Below the pieces are notes generated by a model. The model was given only the letters and a program-made list of their open reading frames with translations, did not search any database and had not been told where the DNA came from. 64,000 nucleotides of DNA, taken from positions 18,760 through 82,759 of the forward strand of contig JABJGH010000053.1 in the NCBI GenBank assembly GCA_018662365.1, read 5' to 3'. Made by a program: the position numbers and the translations under genes. Source of the stretch: Chloroflexota bacterium. Its GTDB lineage: Bacteria > Chloroflexota > Anaerolineae > Anaerolineales > UBA11579. Shown here one piece after another: positions 8,885 to 16,010 of this stretch. Each line of letters begins with the position of its first letter. Position 1 is the first letter of the stretch.

Positions 8885-9271
8885 ATGTATCCAGTAATCA
8901 ATGAATGCCCAGTCTGTGATGGAGAATTAATCATTACAAACCTTGAGTGCAGAGAATGTGACACAAATATCAAAGGTCGATTTATTTCTGGACCTTTTGG
9001 TGAATTAACAAATGCTCAAATTGCTTTTGTTGAACTCTTCGTACAAAGTGAAGGAAAGATCAATCGCATGGAAGAAAAGATGGACCTCTCCTATCCGACG
9101 ATCCGAAACCGTTTGAATGAAATTATTCGGGCTCTAGGTTATGAACCTGGGCAAGAAATTTACCAAGGTCTTACGGAAGATGAACACAAAAGCATTCTTG
9201 AAGATCTAGAACTTGGCAAAATTGACTATCAGGAAGCAATGAATTTACTAAAAGAAAGTGAGGAAAAATAA
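8885..9271 (+). CDS. DUF2089 protein: zinc ribbon, HTH and SHOCT-like C-terminal module
   Basis: 128 aa. An N-terminal zinc ribbon has CPVC (8-11) and CREC (22-25). An HTH-like segment follows at about 55-85 (SEGKINRMEEKMDLSYPTIRNRLNEII), then RALGYEPG. The C-terminus, residues about 103-126 (EHKSILEDLELGKIDYQEAMNLLKES), is the short helical SHOCT-like module that recurs in the next three proteins. The HTH suggests a DNA-binding regulator, plausibly of its own operon. The stop precedes the next ATG by 1 nt. Confidence 0.85.
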   Translation: MYPVINECPVCDGELIITNLECRECDTNIKGRFISGPFGELTNAQIAFVELFVQSEGKINRMEEKMDLSYPTIRNRLNEIIRALGYEPGQEIYQGLTEDEHKSILEDLELGKIDYQEAMNLLKESEEK

Positions 9272-9272
9272 T

Positions 9273-10574
9273 ATGGAGCGATTCTTATTTGAAACATCAG
9301 AATTCCCAAAAATCGTAGCTGAAAATATTAATGGAAGTTTGAGAATTAAGGGATGGGACCGAAACACTTTCCGAATTGATACAGATTCTCCCAACTCAGC
9401 TAACGTGGATCAGGACGGGAATACATTTAACGTTAATTCAAAGTCTGGATGTTTGTTTAGGGTTCCTTTAGAAAGTGAGATCATCGTTGAAAATGTAAGC
9501 GGGGATCTGACTATTAAATCAATTGAAAATTCATTAAACCTCGAAAACATAAATGGCCAAGTAATCCTCAAGAGTGTTGGATCCACTACATTAGAAAAAG
9601 TAAAAGGGAATTTCTCTTCTAAGCATATTGAAGGTGATCTCAAAATTGAATCCGCAAATGGCAATGTGATGATCCGAGATGTGGAAGGGAAAATTATCCT
9701 TGAAGATGGAAAGGGGAACTTTAATTTCAGCGGCATTAGCGGGGACGTTGATATAAAAACAAAAGGGAATGCAAATGTTACCCTTGAACTCGATTTTGAT
9801 GGCACATACAACATTGAAGCGGGTGGCAACATTGTCTGCCAAATTGAATCTACGATTAATGCAAACGTAAAATTTAGCAGCAAGGCAAATTCAATTCGAA
9901 TTGATACAAGGGATCAAAACGAAATTTTTGCAAATAAAGAATTCGAAATAAATCCTGAAGATGGAGACTGCAAGATTCAATTGACTGCAGTTGGAAAGAT
10001 CGAATATATCGAACTGGGAAAACACGATCATACTTCGAGCTCATTTGGTTTTGAACATTTAGATAACTTAAATAATGTTGGGGAAAACCTTAATTCTCTT
10101 GCTGACGGTATTACCCAACAGGTTTCTGAGAACTTGGGGAAATCGATAAATTCCATTACCGACCAGATCAGTTTGATTATGGACAATATTGGCAAGAATA
10201 AAACGGTCACAGAAAATGCACGCAAAACATTAAAAATAAAACAACGAGAATTGCGCGAATTGACCAAAGCACAACGGGATGTACTTAGGAAATCCAGAAA
10301 GGAGACTGGTTCGGACAAAAAAGGATCTAGGCATCGTAGGGATATTAGATTTCACGCATTTCACCAAGAGGAAAAAAATGTAGATCCAGTAAGTGACGAA
10401 GAAAGACAATTTATTTTACAAATGCTTCAAGACAAAAAGATTGATATTAATCAGGCTGAGGAACTGCTGGCAGCGCTAGAAGGAAAAGTACCAGAAATAC
10501 TAGAATCTGCGAAGAGTGAAAGTACCGCTGAGGGGCAAGACAACCCTGAAGAAACAAATGATGAAAGCAAATAA
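9273..10574 (+). CDS. DUF4097-like repetitive beta protein with C-terminal SHOCT-like module
   Basis: 433 aa from ATG 9273 (GTGAGG upstream is its ribosome site; the track's GTG at 9258 is five codons earlier). Residues about 5-250 are short alternating beta repeats (IVAENINGSLRIKGW, LTIKSIENSLNLENING, GDLKIESANGNVMIRDVEGKI), typical of DUF4097 putative adhesin/polymer-forming domains. Then an Asn/Ser-rich helical stretch, a Lys/Arg-rich segment (residues about 310-365) and the module ERQFILQMLQDKKIDINQAEELLAALEG at about 377-404. No signal peptide, so it is probably cytoplasmic or membrane-associated through partners. Confidence 0.75.
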   Translation: MERFLFETSEFPKIVAENINGSLRIKGWDRNTFRIDTDSPNSANVDQDGNTFNVNSKSGCLFRVPLESEIIVENVSGDLTIKSIENSLNLENINGQVILKSVGSTTLEKVKGNFSSKHIEGDLKIESANGNVMIRDVEGKIILEDGKGNFNFSGISGDVDIKTKGNANVTLELDFDGTYNIEAGGNIVCQIESTINANVKFSSKANSIRIDTRDQNEIFANKEFEINPEDGDCKIQLTAVGKIEYIELGKHDHTSSSFGFEHLDNLNNVGENLNSLADGITQQVSENLGKSINSITDQISLIMDNIGKNKTVTENARKTLKIKQRELRELTKAQRDVLRKSRKETGSDKKGSRHRRDIRFHAFHQEEKNVDPVSDEERQFILQMLQDKKIDINQAEELLAALEGKVPEILESAKSESTAEGQDNPEETNDESK

Positions 10575-10599
10575 ACCCGCCAGGATATTGGAGATATAA

Positions 10600-11361
10600 A
10601 TGTCAGATTTTATAAATATTCTCGAAAAAATCGAATCTGGAGAAATAACCGCCGACGAAGGCGCCAGACTTATGCTAGAAACAAAGAATATGGAGAATAG
10701 TCAATCCTCTGATTCTAAGGTTATTAAAGATATTGAAATATTGGATCTCATCGAAAAGGGAGAATTATCAATTGAAGAAGGGTTGGAAAAATTTAGCAAC
10801 CTAGAAGGATCAACTATATCCAATAGTCCTATGGATATTTCCTCAGATGAGAAGGGAAAGAGCGAAAATCAATCCAGCCATCAGTCCATGCCAATCACCG
10901 ATATTGAAATACGGAAATGGCAAAATTGGTGGACCATCCCAGTCTTTCTCGGCTTCTCATTTGCAACCCTTTCTGCATATTGGATGAATTCAATTTATGA
11001 AAATTCGGGTACTACTTTTTGGTTCTATTTTTCGTGGATCCCCCTATTCCTGGGCATTGCCATCATGGCATTTTCATGGCCAAGTCCGAACAGAACTTGG
11101 GTCCATATTAGGGTAAAACAAGCATATGGACAAAAACCTGAAAAGATTTCAATTAGTTTACCTATTCCACTAAAATTTGTTTCTTGGGCAATAAGAATAG
11201 CAAAAACATATGGTCCAGAAAAACAATTAGCCATGATCGATGAAGTGGCGATTGATGAATTATTATCGGGGTTTAGCAAATCTGCAAACAAAGGTACACC
11301 ATTTTTTGTAGAAGTTGCTGAGGGTGATAATGGTGAAAGAGTAGAAATATACGTTGGATAG
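10600..11361 (+). CDS. membrane protein with two N-terminal SHOCT-like modules
   Basis: 253 aa. The N-terminus carries the shared module twice: FINILEKIESGEITADEGARLMLETK (about 4-29) and DIEILDLIEKGELSIEEGLEKFSNLE (about 46-71). After a Ser-rich linker come two TM helices (about 109-129 and 139-160), then a soluble domain starting HIRVKQAYGQKPEKISISLPIPL and ending FVEVAEGDNGERVEIYVG. That C-terminal domain resembles the C-terminal half of the next protein (ISLPIPL/VNLPLSL, VEVAEGDNGERVEIYV/VDVEDLEDGEHIQVFI). Function unknown; topology suggests the modules face the cytoplasm. Confidence 0.7.
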   Translation: MSDFINILEKIESGEITADEGARLMLETKNMENSQSSDSKVIKDIEILDLIEKGELSIEEGLEKFSNLEGSTISNSPMDISSDEKGKSENQSSHQSMPITDIEIRKWQNWWTIPVFLGFSFATLSAYWMNSIYENSGTTFWFYFSWIPLFLGIAIMAFSWPSPNRTWVHIRVKQAYGQKPEKISISLPIPLKFVSWAIRIAKTYGPEKQLAMIDEVAIDELLSGFSKSANKGTPFFVEVAEGDNGERVEIYVG

Positions 11362-11381
11362 TATATATAGGAGAAGTAATT

Positions 11382-11759
11382 ATGGCAACCACAGAAGAAA
11401 GAATGAAAATATTGCAAATGATCCAGGATGAAAAAGTTTCAGCCGAAGATGGCGCAAAATTATTAGCCGCCCTTTCTGAAAGTAAAAGTCGTAGGTCTCA
11501 AAACATTAACCGCAATACCGAAGGACGCTATATGCGAGTTCGTGTTACCGACATGTCCACCGGGAAAACCAAGGTGAGCGTTAATTTGCCTCTTTCATTG
11601 GTAGATGCCGGATTAAATATCGCTTCAAATTTCATTCCTGACATGAATGGCGACAGCATGGAAGGTGTTTCAGAAGCAATTCGAAACGGAATGACTGGAT
11701 TAGTTGTAGACGTTGAAGACCTTGAGGATGGAGAACACATTCAAGTTTTCATTGAATGA
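11382..11759 (+). CDS. soluble SHOCT-like module protein, paralogue of the preceding C-terminal domain
   Basis: 125 aa. The N-terminal module ERMKILQMIQDEKVSAEDGAKLLAALSES (about 6-34) is almost the same as the C-terminal module of the 9273 protein. Then a basic linker and an alpha/beta domain (YMRVRVTDMSTGKTKVSVNLPLSLVDAGLNIASNFIP ... GLVVDVEDLEDGEHIQVFIE) that parallels the C-terminal domain of the membrane protein upstream, without the TM helices. It looks like a soluble partner or competitor of that protein. ATG 11382 follows AGGAGAAG. Confidence 0.7.
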   Translation: MATTEERMKILQMIQDEKVSAEDGAKLLAALSESKSRRSQNINRNTEGRYMRVRVTDMSTGKTKVSVNLPLSLVDAGLNIASNFIPDMNGDSMEGVSEAIRNGMTGLVVDVEDLEDGEHIQVFIE

Positions 11760-11772
11760 TCCTGGAGAAATT

Positions 11773-12315
11773 ATGCCACAAGTAGTAATTGAAAATACCT
11801 CAACAATAAAATCTGAGCGGAAGGTGACCATTACCAGCACAATTGGGGAAATGAACCATTCCCCTTCCGATTCTGACCATATCAACATTAAAGTAATTAA
11901 TCAATCTGGGTCAGTTCAACTCATTTTCGATTCCCCTCTTAAAACAATCGTAGAAACTGGCGATCATAATTCAAGGATAAATTTATTAGGATCGAATGCT
12001 GAAATTATATTAAATGATAATGGTGATAAGATCACTATTTCAAAAATATCAGGAAAAATAATTGCAAAAATCCGTGAGTTTGAGATCAATGATCAGGGAG
12101 TTGATCATTCCATCCAAAAACATTCAGCATCAGACCATATTAATATTCAATTCGACAAAACTGCAAGAAGTCAAACCTCGCCAATTGTTGTTCTAGTTCA
12201 AGCGAAATGGAACTTGTTTACAGAATGGTTGAGAAAATATCGAAATCTAATTACCCCAAAAGCAGACTTACATCATGGGGCTTCAAATATTTATCTTGAT
12301 AGATTTAATTTCTAG
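11773..12315 (+). CDS. last gene of the DUF2089/SHOCT operon, beta-rich protein of unknown function
   Basis: 180 aa from ATG 11773 preceded by TGGAGA; the track start (11713) lies inside the preceding gene. The sequence is strand-rich, with short Asn/Asp/Gly turns (INQSGSVQLIFDSPLK, TGDHNSRINLLGSNAEIILNDNGDKITISKISGKII) resembling a short DUF4097-like repeat domain. The C-terminus is basic and helical (AKWNLFTEWLRKYRNL). No SHOCT-like module. Thirteen nt after the previous stop and followed by a terminator, so it closes the operon. Confidence 0.6.
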   Translation: MPQVVIENTSTIKSERKVTITSTIGEMNHSPSDSDHINIKVINQSGSVQLIFDSPLKTIVETGDHNSRINLLGSNAEIILNDNGDKITISKISGKIIAKIREFEINDQGVDHSIQKHSASDHINIQFDKTARSQTSPIVVLVQAKWNLFTEWLRKYRNLITPKADLHHGASNIYLDRFNF

Positions 12316-12360
12316 ATCTGAAAAATTGTTTTTCACAATATGAATATAAGATTCATTATC

Positions 12361-12390
12361 AAAAAAAATGCCCAATTTTGGGCTTTTTTT
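12361..12390. terminator. bidirectional intrinsic terminator
   Basis: AAAAAAAATGCCCAATTTTGGGCTTTTTTT: stem GCCCAA/TTGGGC with a 2-nt loop as written, A-run on one side and T-run on the other. It separates the convergent SHOCT operon and the OmpR-type regulator, touching the end of the latter. Confidence 0.85.
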
Positions 12391-13135
12391 ATACATCCAA
12401 TCTATAACCAATTCCTCGAATTGTTGTGAGTAATTTTGGCTTTTTAGGGTCTTTTTCAATGGCCTCTCTTAGCCAACTAATGTGAACATCTAAAGTTCTC
12501 GTATCCCCCGTATAATTTGTACGCCAGACTTTTTTAAATAGATCATCTCGTTTCACAACTTCCCCCTGAAACTCCAATAACATTTTCAGTAGTCTCATCA
12601 ATCTTGGCGTCAGAGATGTTTTCTTGCCGTAACAAGTCACTTGCTTTCGGTCACTATTTATCTTTATGGGTCCTGCAACAACTATTTTTTTCTCATCGGC
12701 GGGCAACATCGGCTCAATCCGGTTGACCAATTTTCTCGAAGTAAAGGGCAGGACTAAATTTGTATTTGCACAATTATCGTTTCGAATATTTTTTTCTGGA
12801 TCAGAAATCATCATGATTGGCAAACCATTAGCCATTTCACGAATTGAATTACATATTCTTTTGCCACTGGTTCTCATCGATGCGGCATCAATTATCACCA
12901 AAGCAGGTTCCTCACTATCAATATAATCCAATGCCGCCTTTCCATTGGAAACAATATCCACAAAAAATCCTTTTTTGCGTAAAGAGGGAATAAAAATAGG
13001 ATCGCTTGTCCAGCGACCTTCTACCCATAATATTTTTGCTTCATTTGTCTTCTTGGATTTTTTTGGCATTCTGATATTATTTACCTTGTTTATCTTAAAA
13101 TATTGGTGAATTACCTTAAAATTTTCAAATCCCAT
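12389..13135 (-). CDS. OmpR-family transcriptional regulator with degenerate receiver
   Basis: 248 aa. The N-terminal CheY-like domain keeps an Asp at the phosphoacceptor position (VIIDA, D83), but the acidic pocket reads WVEG instead of VDD and the usual KPF lysine is Leu (LVLPF). The C-terminal winged helix at about 170-248 (TSLTPRLMRLLKMLLEFQGEVVKRDDLFKKVW ... LDVHISWLREAIE ... LTTIRGIGYRLDV) is canonical OmpR/PhoB type. No kinase gene is adjacent. Start at 13135 fits a promoter only 9 nt upstream; ATG at 13069 with weak AAGGTAA is the alternative. Target genes unknown. Confidence 0.85.
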   Translation of the reverse strand: MGFENFKVIHQYFKINKVNNIRMPKKSKKTNEAKILWVEGRWTSDPIFIPSLRKKGFFVDIVSNGKAALDYIDSEEPALVIIDAASMRTSGKRICNSIREMANGLPIMMISDPEKNIRNDNCANTNLVLPFTSRKLVNRIEPMLPADEKKIVVAGPIKINSDRKQVTCYGKKTSLTPRLMRLLKMLLEFQGEVVKRDDLFKKVWRTNYTGDTRTLDVHISWLREAIEKDPKKPKLLTTIRGIGYRLDV

Positions 13136-13144
13136 AGTGGAAAG

Positions 13145-13173
13145 ATTATACTAGAAAATTTTCCAATTTACAA
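13145..13173 (-). promoter_or_regulatory. promoter of the OmpR-type regulator, near-leaderless
   Basis: On the minus strand a -35-like TTGTAA and a perfect TATAAT are separated by 17 nt. The -10 ends 9 nt before the ATG at 13135, so the mRNA would have a leader of 0-3 nt. Confidence 0.5.
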
Positions 13174-13335
13174 ACAAATTTATATTTATTCATTCATTGA
13201 CCTTTCTTTTTTTTAAAATTCCCATATTTTTTTGTAATTAGTTGCATCAGTTCTGCAACCCATGCTAAAATAATAAGCTAGATAAAACCTTCAATTATTC
13301 AAATTACCATCCATAATTGGAATGGAGCAAAAAAA

Positions 13336-13932
13336 ATGTCCGACATGATCGAAGTTGTAATTGACAGCATCCGAGTAGGGTTGATGTCTCAACAAAGAGT
13401 GGTGATTTTAAGGGAAAAAACTGACGAAAGATACCTAGCAATTTGGATTGATCCTTATATGGCGGAACAAATTACTTTCGCCCTTCAAGAAGTTGAAGTT
13501 GCACGCCCAATGTCTCATGATCTGATGAGAAACCTTTTACAATCCCTGGACGCAAGAGTTGTTAGAGTAGAAATAAACTCCCTCTCTGGTGAAGTTTTCT
13601 ATGGAAACATCATCGTAGAACAAACCGGGGGGCATCAACTTAATATTGACTCCCGTCCTTCCGATGCTTTAGCGCTTGCAGTTCGAAGTAATGTCCCTAT
13701 ATACATTTCTAAAGATGTTTTAGATGAAGCAGGAATCACTCCAGAGGAAGACATTGCAGACGAAACAATTTCCATGGAGACGACATCTCAAGGAGACTTT
13801 GCAGATTCTAAACAAAGGGATGATGCTTCTAAAGTAGAGGAAGACCCAAGTCGGCTTTCAATATTTCAAGATTTCCTAGACGACATAGGCCCCCCTCCTC
13901 CTGAAGATGGGGATGAGAAAAAAGACGATTAA
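13336..13932 (+). CDS. bifunctional nuclease family protein (DUF151)
   Basis: 198 aa. The BFN/DUF151 domain fills residues about 5-135: VVIDSIRVGLMSQQRVVILREK, LAIWIDPYMAEQITFALQ, RPMSHDLMRNLLQSLDARVVRVEI, DSRPSDALALAVRSNVPIYIS. Plant and bacterial members have reported RNase and DNase activity; the cellular role in bacteria is not settled. The tail (about 140-198) is acidic, with DIGPPPPEDGDEKKDD, and probably disordered. Eighteen nt before dnaB, so the two are likely co-transcribed. Confidence 0.9.
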   Translation: MSDMIEVVIDSIRVGLMSQQRVVILREKTDERYLAIWIDPYMAEQITFALQEVEVARPMSHDLMRNLLQSLDARVVRVEINSLSGEVFYGNIIVEQTGGHQLNIDSRPSDALALAVRSNVPIYISKDVLDEAGITPEEDIADETISMETTSQGDFADSKQRDDASKVEEDPSRLSIFQDFLDDIGPPPPEDGDEKKDD

Positions 13933-13950
13933 AATATCGGAATATATTAA

Positions 13951-15327
13951 ATGAGTGACAATTTTTCATCTCAAACAGAAGACCAACCTACCACCCAGGT
14001 TGTTCCCCATAGCCGTGAAGCAGAGGAAGCGGTAATTGGCGCTATCCTAATTAATCCTGATGCCTATTACGATGTGGCTGAATTTTTAAATGGAGCTGAT
14101 TTTTACATCCATCGCCATAGATGGATTTGGGAAACTTTCACTCGGCTACACGAACAAAGAACTCCTATCGATTTCCTCACCGTTTCTGAGGAACTAGATC
14201 AGTTAAGCCAACTTGCTGAAATTGGCGGTCCTGCCTATCTAACGACCCTTATTAACAATGTACCTACATCCCTCCATGCTGAAGCCTATGGCAGATTGGT
14301 TGAGCAAACCGCAACACGTAGGCGAATGATAGAAGCTGCAAATAAAATTGCCAAAATTGCTTATCAAGAAGACATCACCGTTGACACCGCTTTGGACCAG
14401 GCTGAAAAAGCAGTCTTTGGTGTTAGCGAGCACCGTCTTTCAACCGACCTTCAACCTATTCAAAAAGTTCTTAGTGATTACTTTGACCAGGTCAGTGATA
14501 TGGCGGACCGTGGGGAAGACGTTTTAGGAGTGCCATCCGGTTTTACACATATTGACCGACTCTTAGGTGGTCTACAACCCTCAGATCTTTTGATCATTGC
14601 GGGTCGACCCGGGCAGGGCAAAACCAGTTTTATGCTTTCCCTCGCAAAAAATGCAGCCAGAACAAGTAAAAAACATATTGCAATATTCTCAATGGAAATG
14701 TCCAACGAACAGGTTGTACAACGTTTAATTTCACAAGAAACAGGGATTGATTCTCAAAGACTGCGGTTAGGAAAGTTAACTGAACATGAATGGGAATTGT
14801 TCACTGAGGCAGTGGATTCATTTAGTCGTACAAGGATCTTTCTAGATGATACCCCAGCAATTTCTCCAACCCAAATGCGTGCAAAATGTCGGCGCTTGCA
14901 CCTCGAACACCGTTTAGATCTTGTCATCGTTGACTATTTGCAATTAATGCGCGGGGATCAGTATAACGATAATCGTGTGCAAGAAGTATCAAATATTTCT
15001 AGAAACTTAAAAGTCCTTGCCCGCGAACTCAATGTACCTGTCTTGGCAGCTGCACAGCTCTCCCGTGCGGTCGAGCAAAGAGCCGATAAAAAACCAATTC
15101 TTTCAGATCTTCGTGAATCTGGCTCACTTGAGCAGGACGCCGATATTGTGATGTTTATCTATCGAGAAGACAAGGACAATCCTGATAGTCCAATGAAGAA
15201 TGTGACCGAAATCATCATATCTAAACATCGAAATGGACCCACCGGAAGTGCCAAGCTTGTGTTTAGAGAAGAACTTGCTCAATTTGTGGATGCAGAAATG
15301 CGATATACCGATGTATCCGAGATCTAA
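13951..15327 (+). CDS. dnaB: replicative DNA helicase DnaB
   Basis: 458 aa hexameric 5'-3' helicase that unwinds the replication fork. N-terminal domain with HSREAEEAVIGAILINPDAYYDV and FYIHRHRWIWETF; linker helix; RecA-type motor with Walker A GRPGQGKTS (about 229-237), the IFSMEMS segment, Walker B VIVDYLQLM and LRESGSLEQDADIVMFIYRED near the C-terminus. No intein. Followed after 14 nt by the DnaD-domain gene and then the tandem loader ATPase, so helicase and loading factors are encoded together. Confidence 0.97.
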   Translation: MSDNFSSQTEDQPTTQVVPHSREAEEAVIGAILINPDAYYDVAEFLNGADFYIHRHRWIWETFTRLHEQRTPIDFLTVSEELDQLSQLAEIGGPAYLTTLINNVPTSLHAEAYGRLVEQTATRRRMIEAANKIAKIAYQEDITVDTALDQAEKAVFGVSEHRLSTDLQPIQKVLSDYFDQVSDMADRGEDVLGVPSGFTHIDRLLGGLQPSDLLIIAGRPGQGKTSFMLSLAKNAARTSKKHIAIFSMEMSNEQVVQRLISQETGIDSQRLRLGKLTEHEWELFTEAVDSFSRTRIFLDDTPAISPTQMRAKCRRLHLEHRLDLVIVDYLQLMRGDQYNDNRVQEVSNISRNLKVLARELNVPVLAAAQLSRAVEQRADKKPILSDLRESGSLEQDADIVMFIYREDKDNPDSPMKNVTEIIISKHRNGPTGSAKLVFREELAQFVDAEMRYTDVSEI

Positions 15328-15341
15328 GAAAAGTATTCAAG

Positions 15342-16010
15342 ATGAAAAAATTTGAAGGTTTTCCAGTTCATTTCAATTTCACCAGAGTACCTTCCCCCTT
15401 TGTTACTGAAATTCTCCCAGAAATAGAACATCTTGGGGAGCTAATAATTTCACTTTATTATTTTTGGCGAATCGAACAAATGGAAGGGGATTTTAGATAC
15501 GTCAGAAAAAAAGATATTTTCCAAGATGAAAAACTAATTTCAAAAATAGGTATTGAGGAATTAGAAATTGGATTAAATAAAGCAGTGGATCGAGGTACTT
15601 TATTAATTTGCCAGATCGAAATTGATGGAGTAATAACTGACCTGATATTCGTGAATACCGAACGAGGGAAAAATGCTATAACGGCAATAGCAGATGGGCT
15701 TTGGACGCCAACCGGGGACCCTGAAGTGCCAATTTCGTTAGACATGGATAGACCAAATATTTTTCGGCTATACGAAGAAAATATTGGTCCCCTGACCCCA
15801 CTTATTGGGGATGCACTAAAAGATGCAGAGAAAATTTTTCCGTCTGATTGGATCATGGAAGCTATCGGAAAATCTGTCGAAAATAATGCCAGAAGTTGGC
15901 GATATGTTTTAGCAATTCTAGAAAGATGGCAAGAAGAAGGTAAAAATGTCCAAACCCAAGAAAATCGAAGAAGTTCTGAAAAAGACCGCAAAAAATATAC
16001 CGAATGGTAA
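15342..16010 (+). CDS. DnaD-domain replication initiation protein
   Basis: 222 aa. The C-terminal DnaD/DnaB2-type domain is at about 139-200: NIFRLYEENIGPLTPLIGDALKDAEKIFPSDWIMEAIGKSVENNARSWRYVLAILERWQEEG, with the family's YEENIG start and YVLAILERW end. The N-terminus (FPVHFNFTRVPSPFVTEILPEI) opens a winged-helix-like region. In Bacillus, DnaD bridges initiator DnaA and helicase loading; the position between dnaB and the loader supports the same role here. The end overlaps the next gene by 65 nt. Confidence 0.85.
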   Translation: MKKFEGFPVHFNFTRVPSPFVTEILPEIEHLGELIISLYYFWRIEQMEGDFRYVRKKDIFQDEKLISKIGIEELEIGLNKAVDRGTLLICQIEIDGVITDLIFVNTERGKNAITAIADGLWTPTGDPEVPISLDMDRPNIFRLYEENIGPLTPLIGDALKDAEKIFPSDWIMEAIGKSVENNARSWRYVLAILERWQEEGKNVQTQENRRSSEKDRKKYTEW

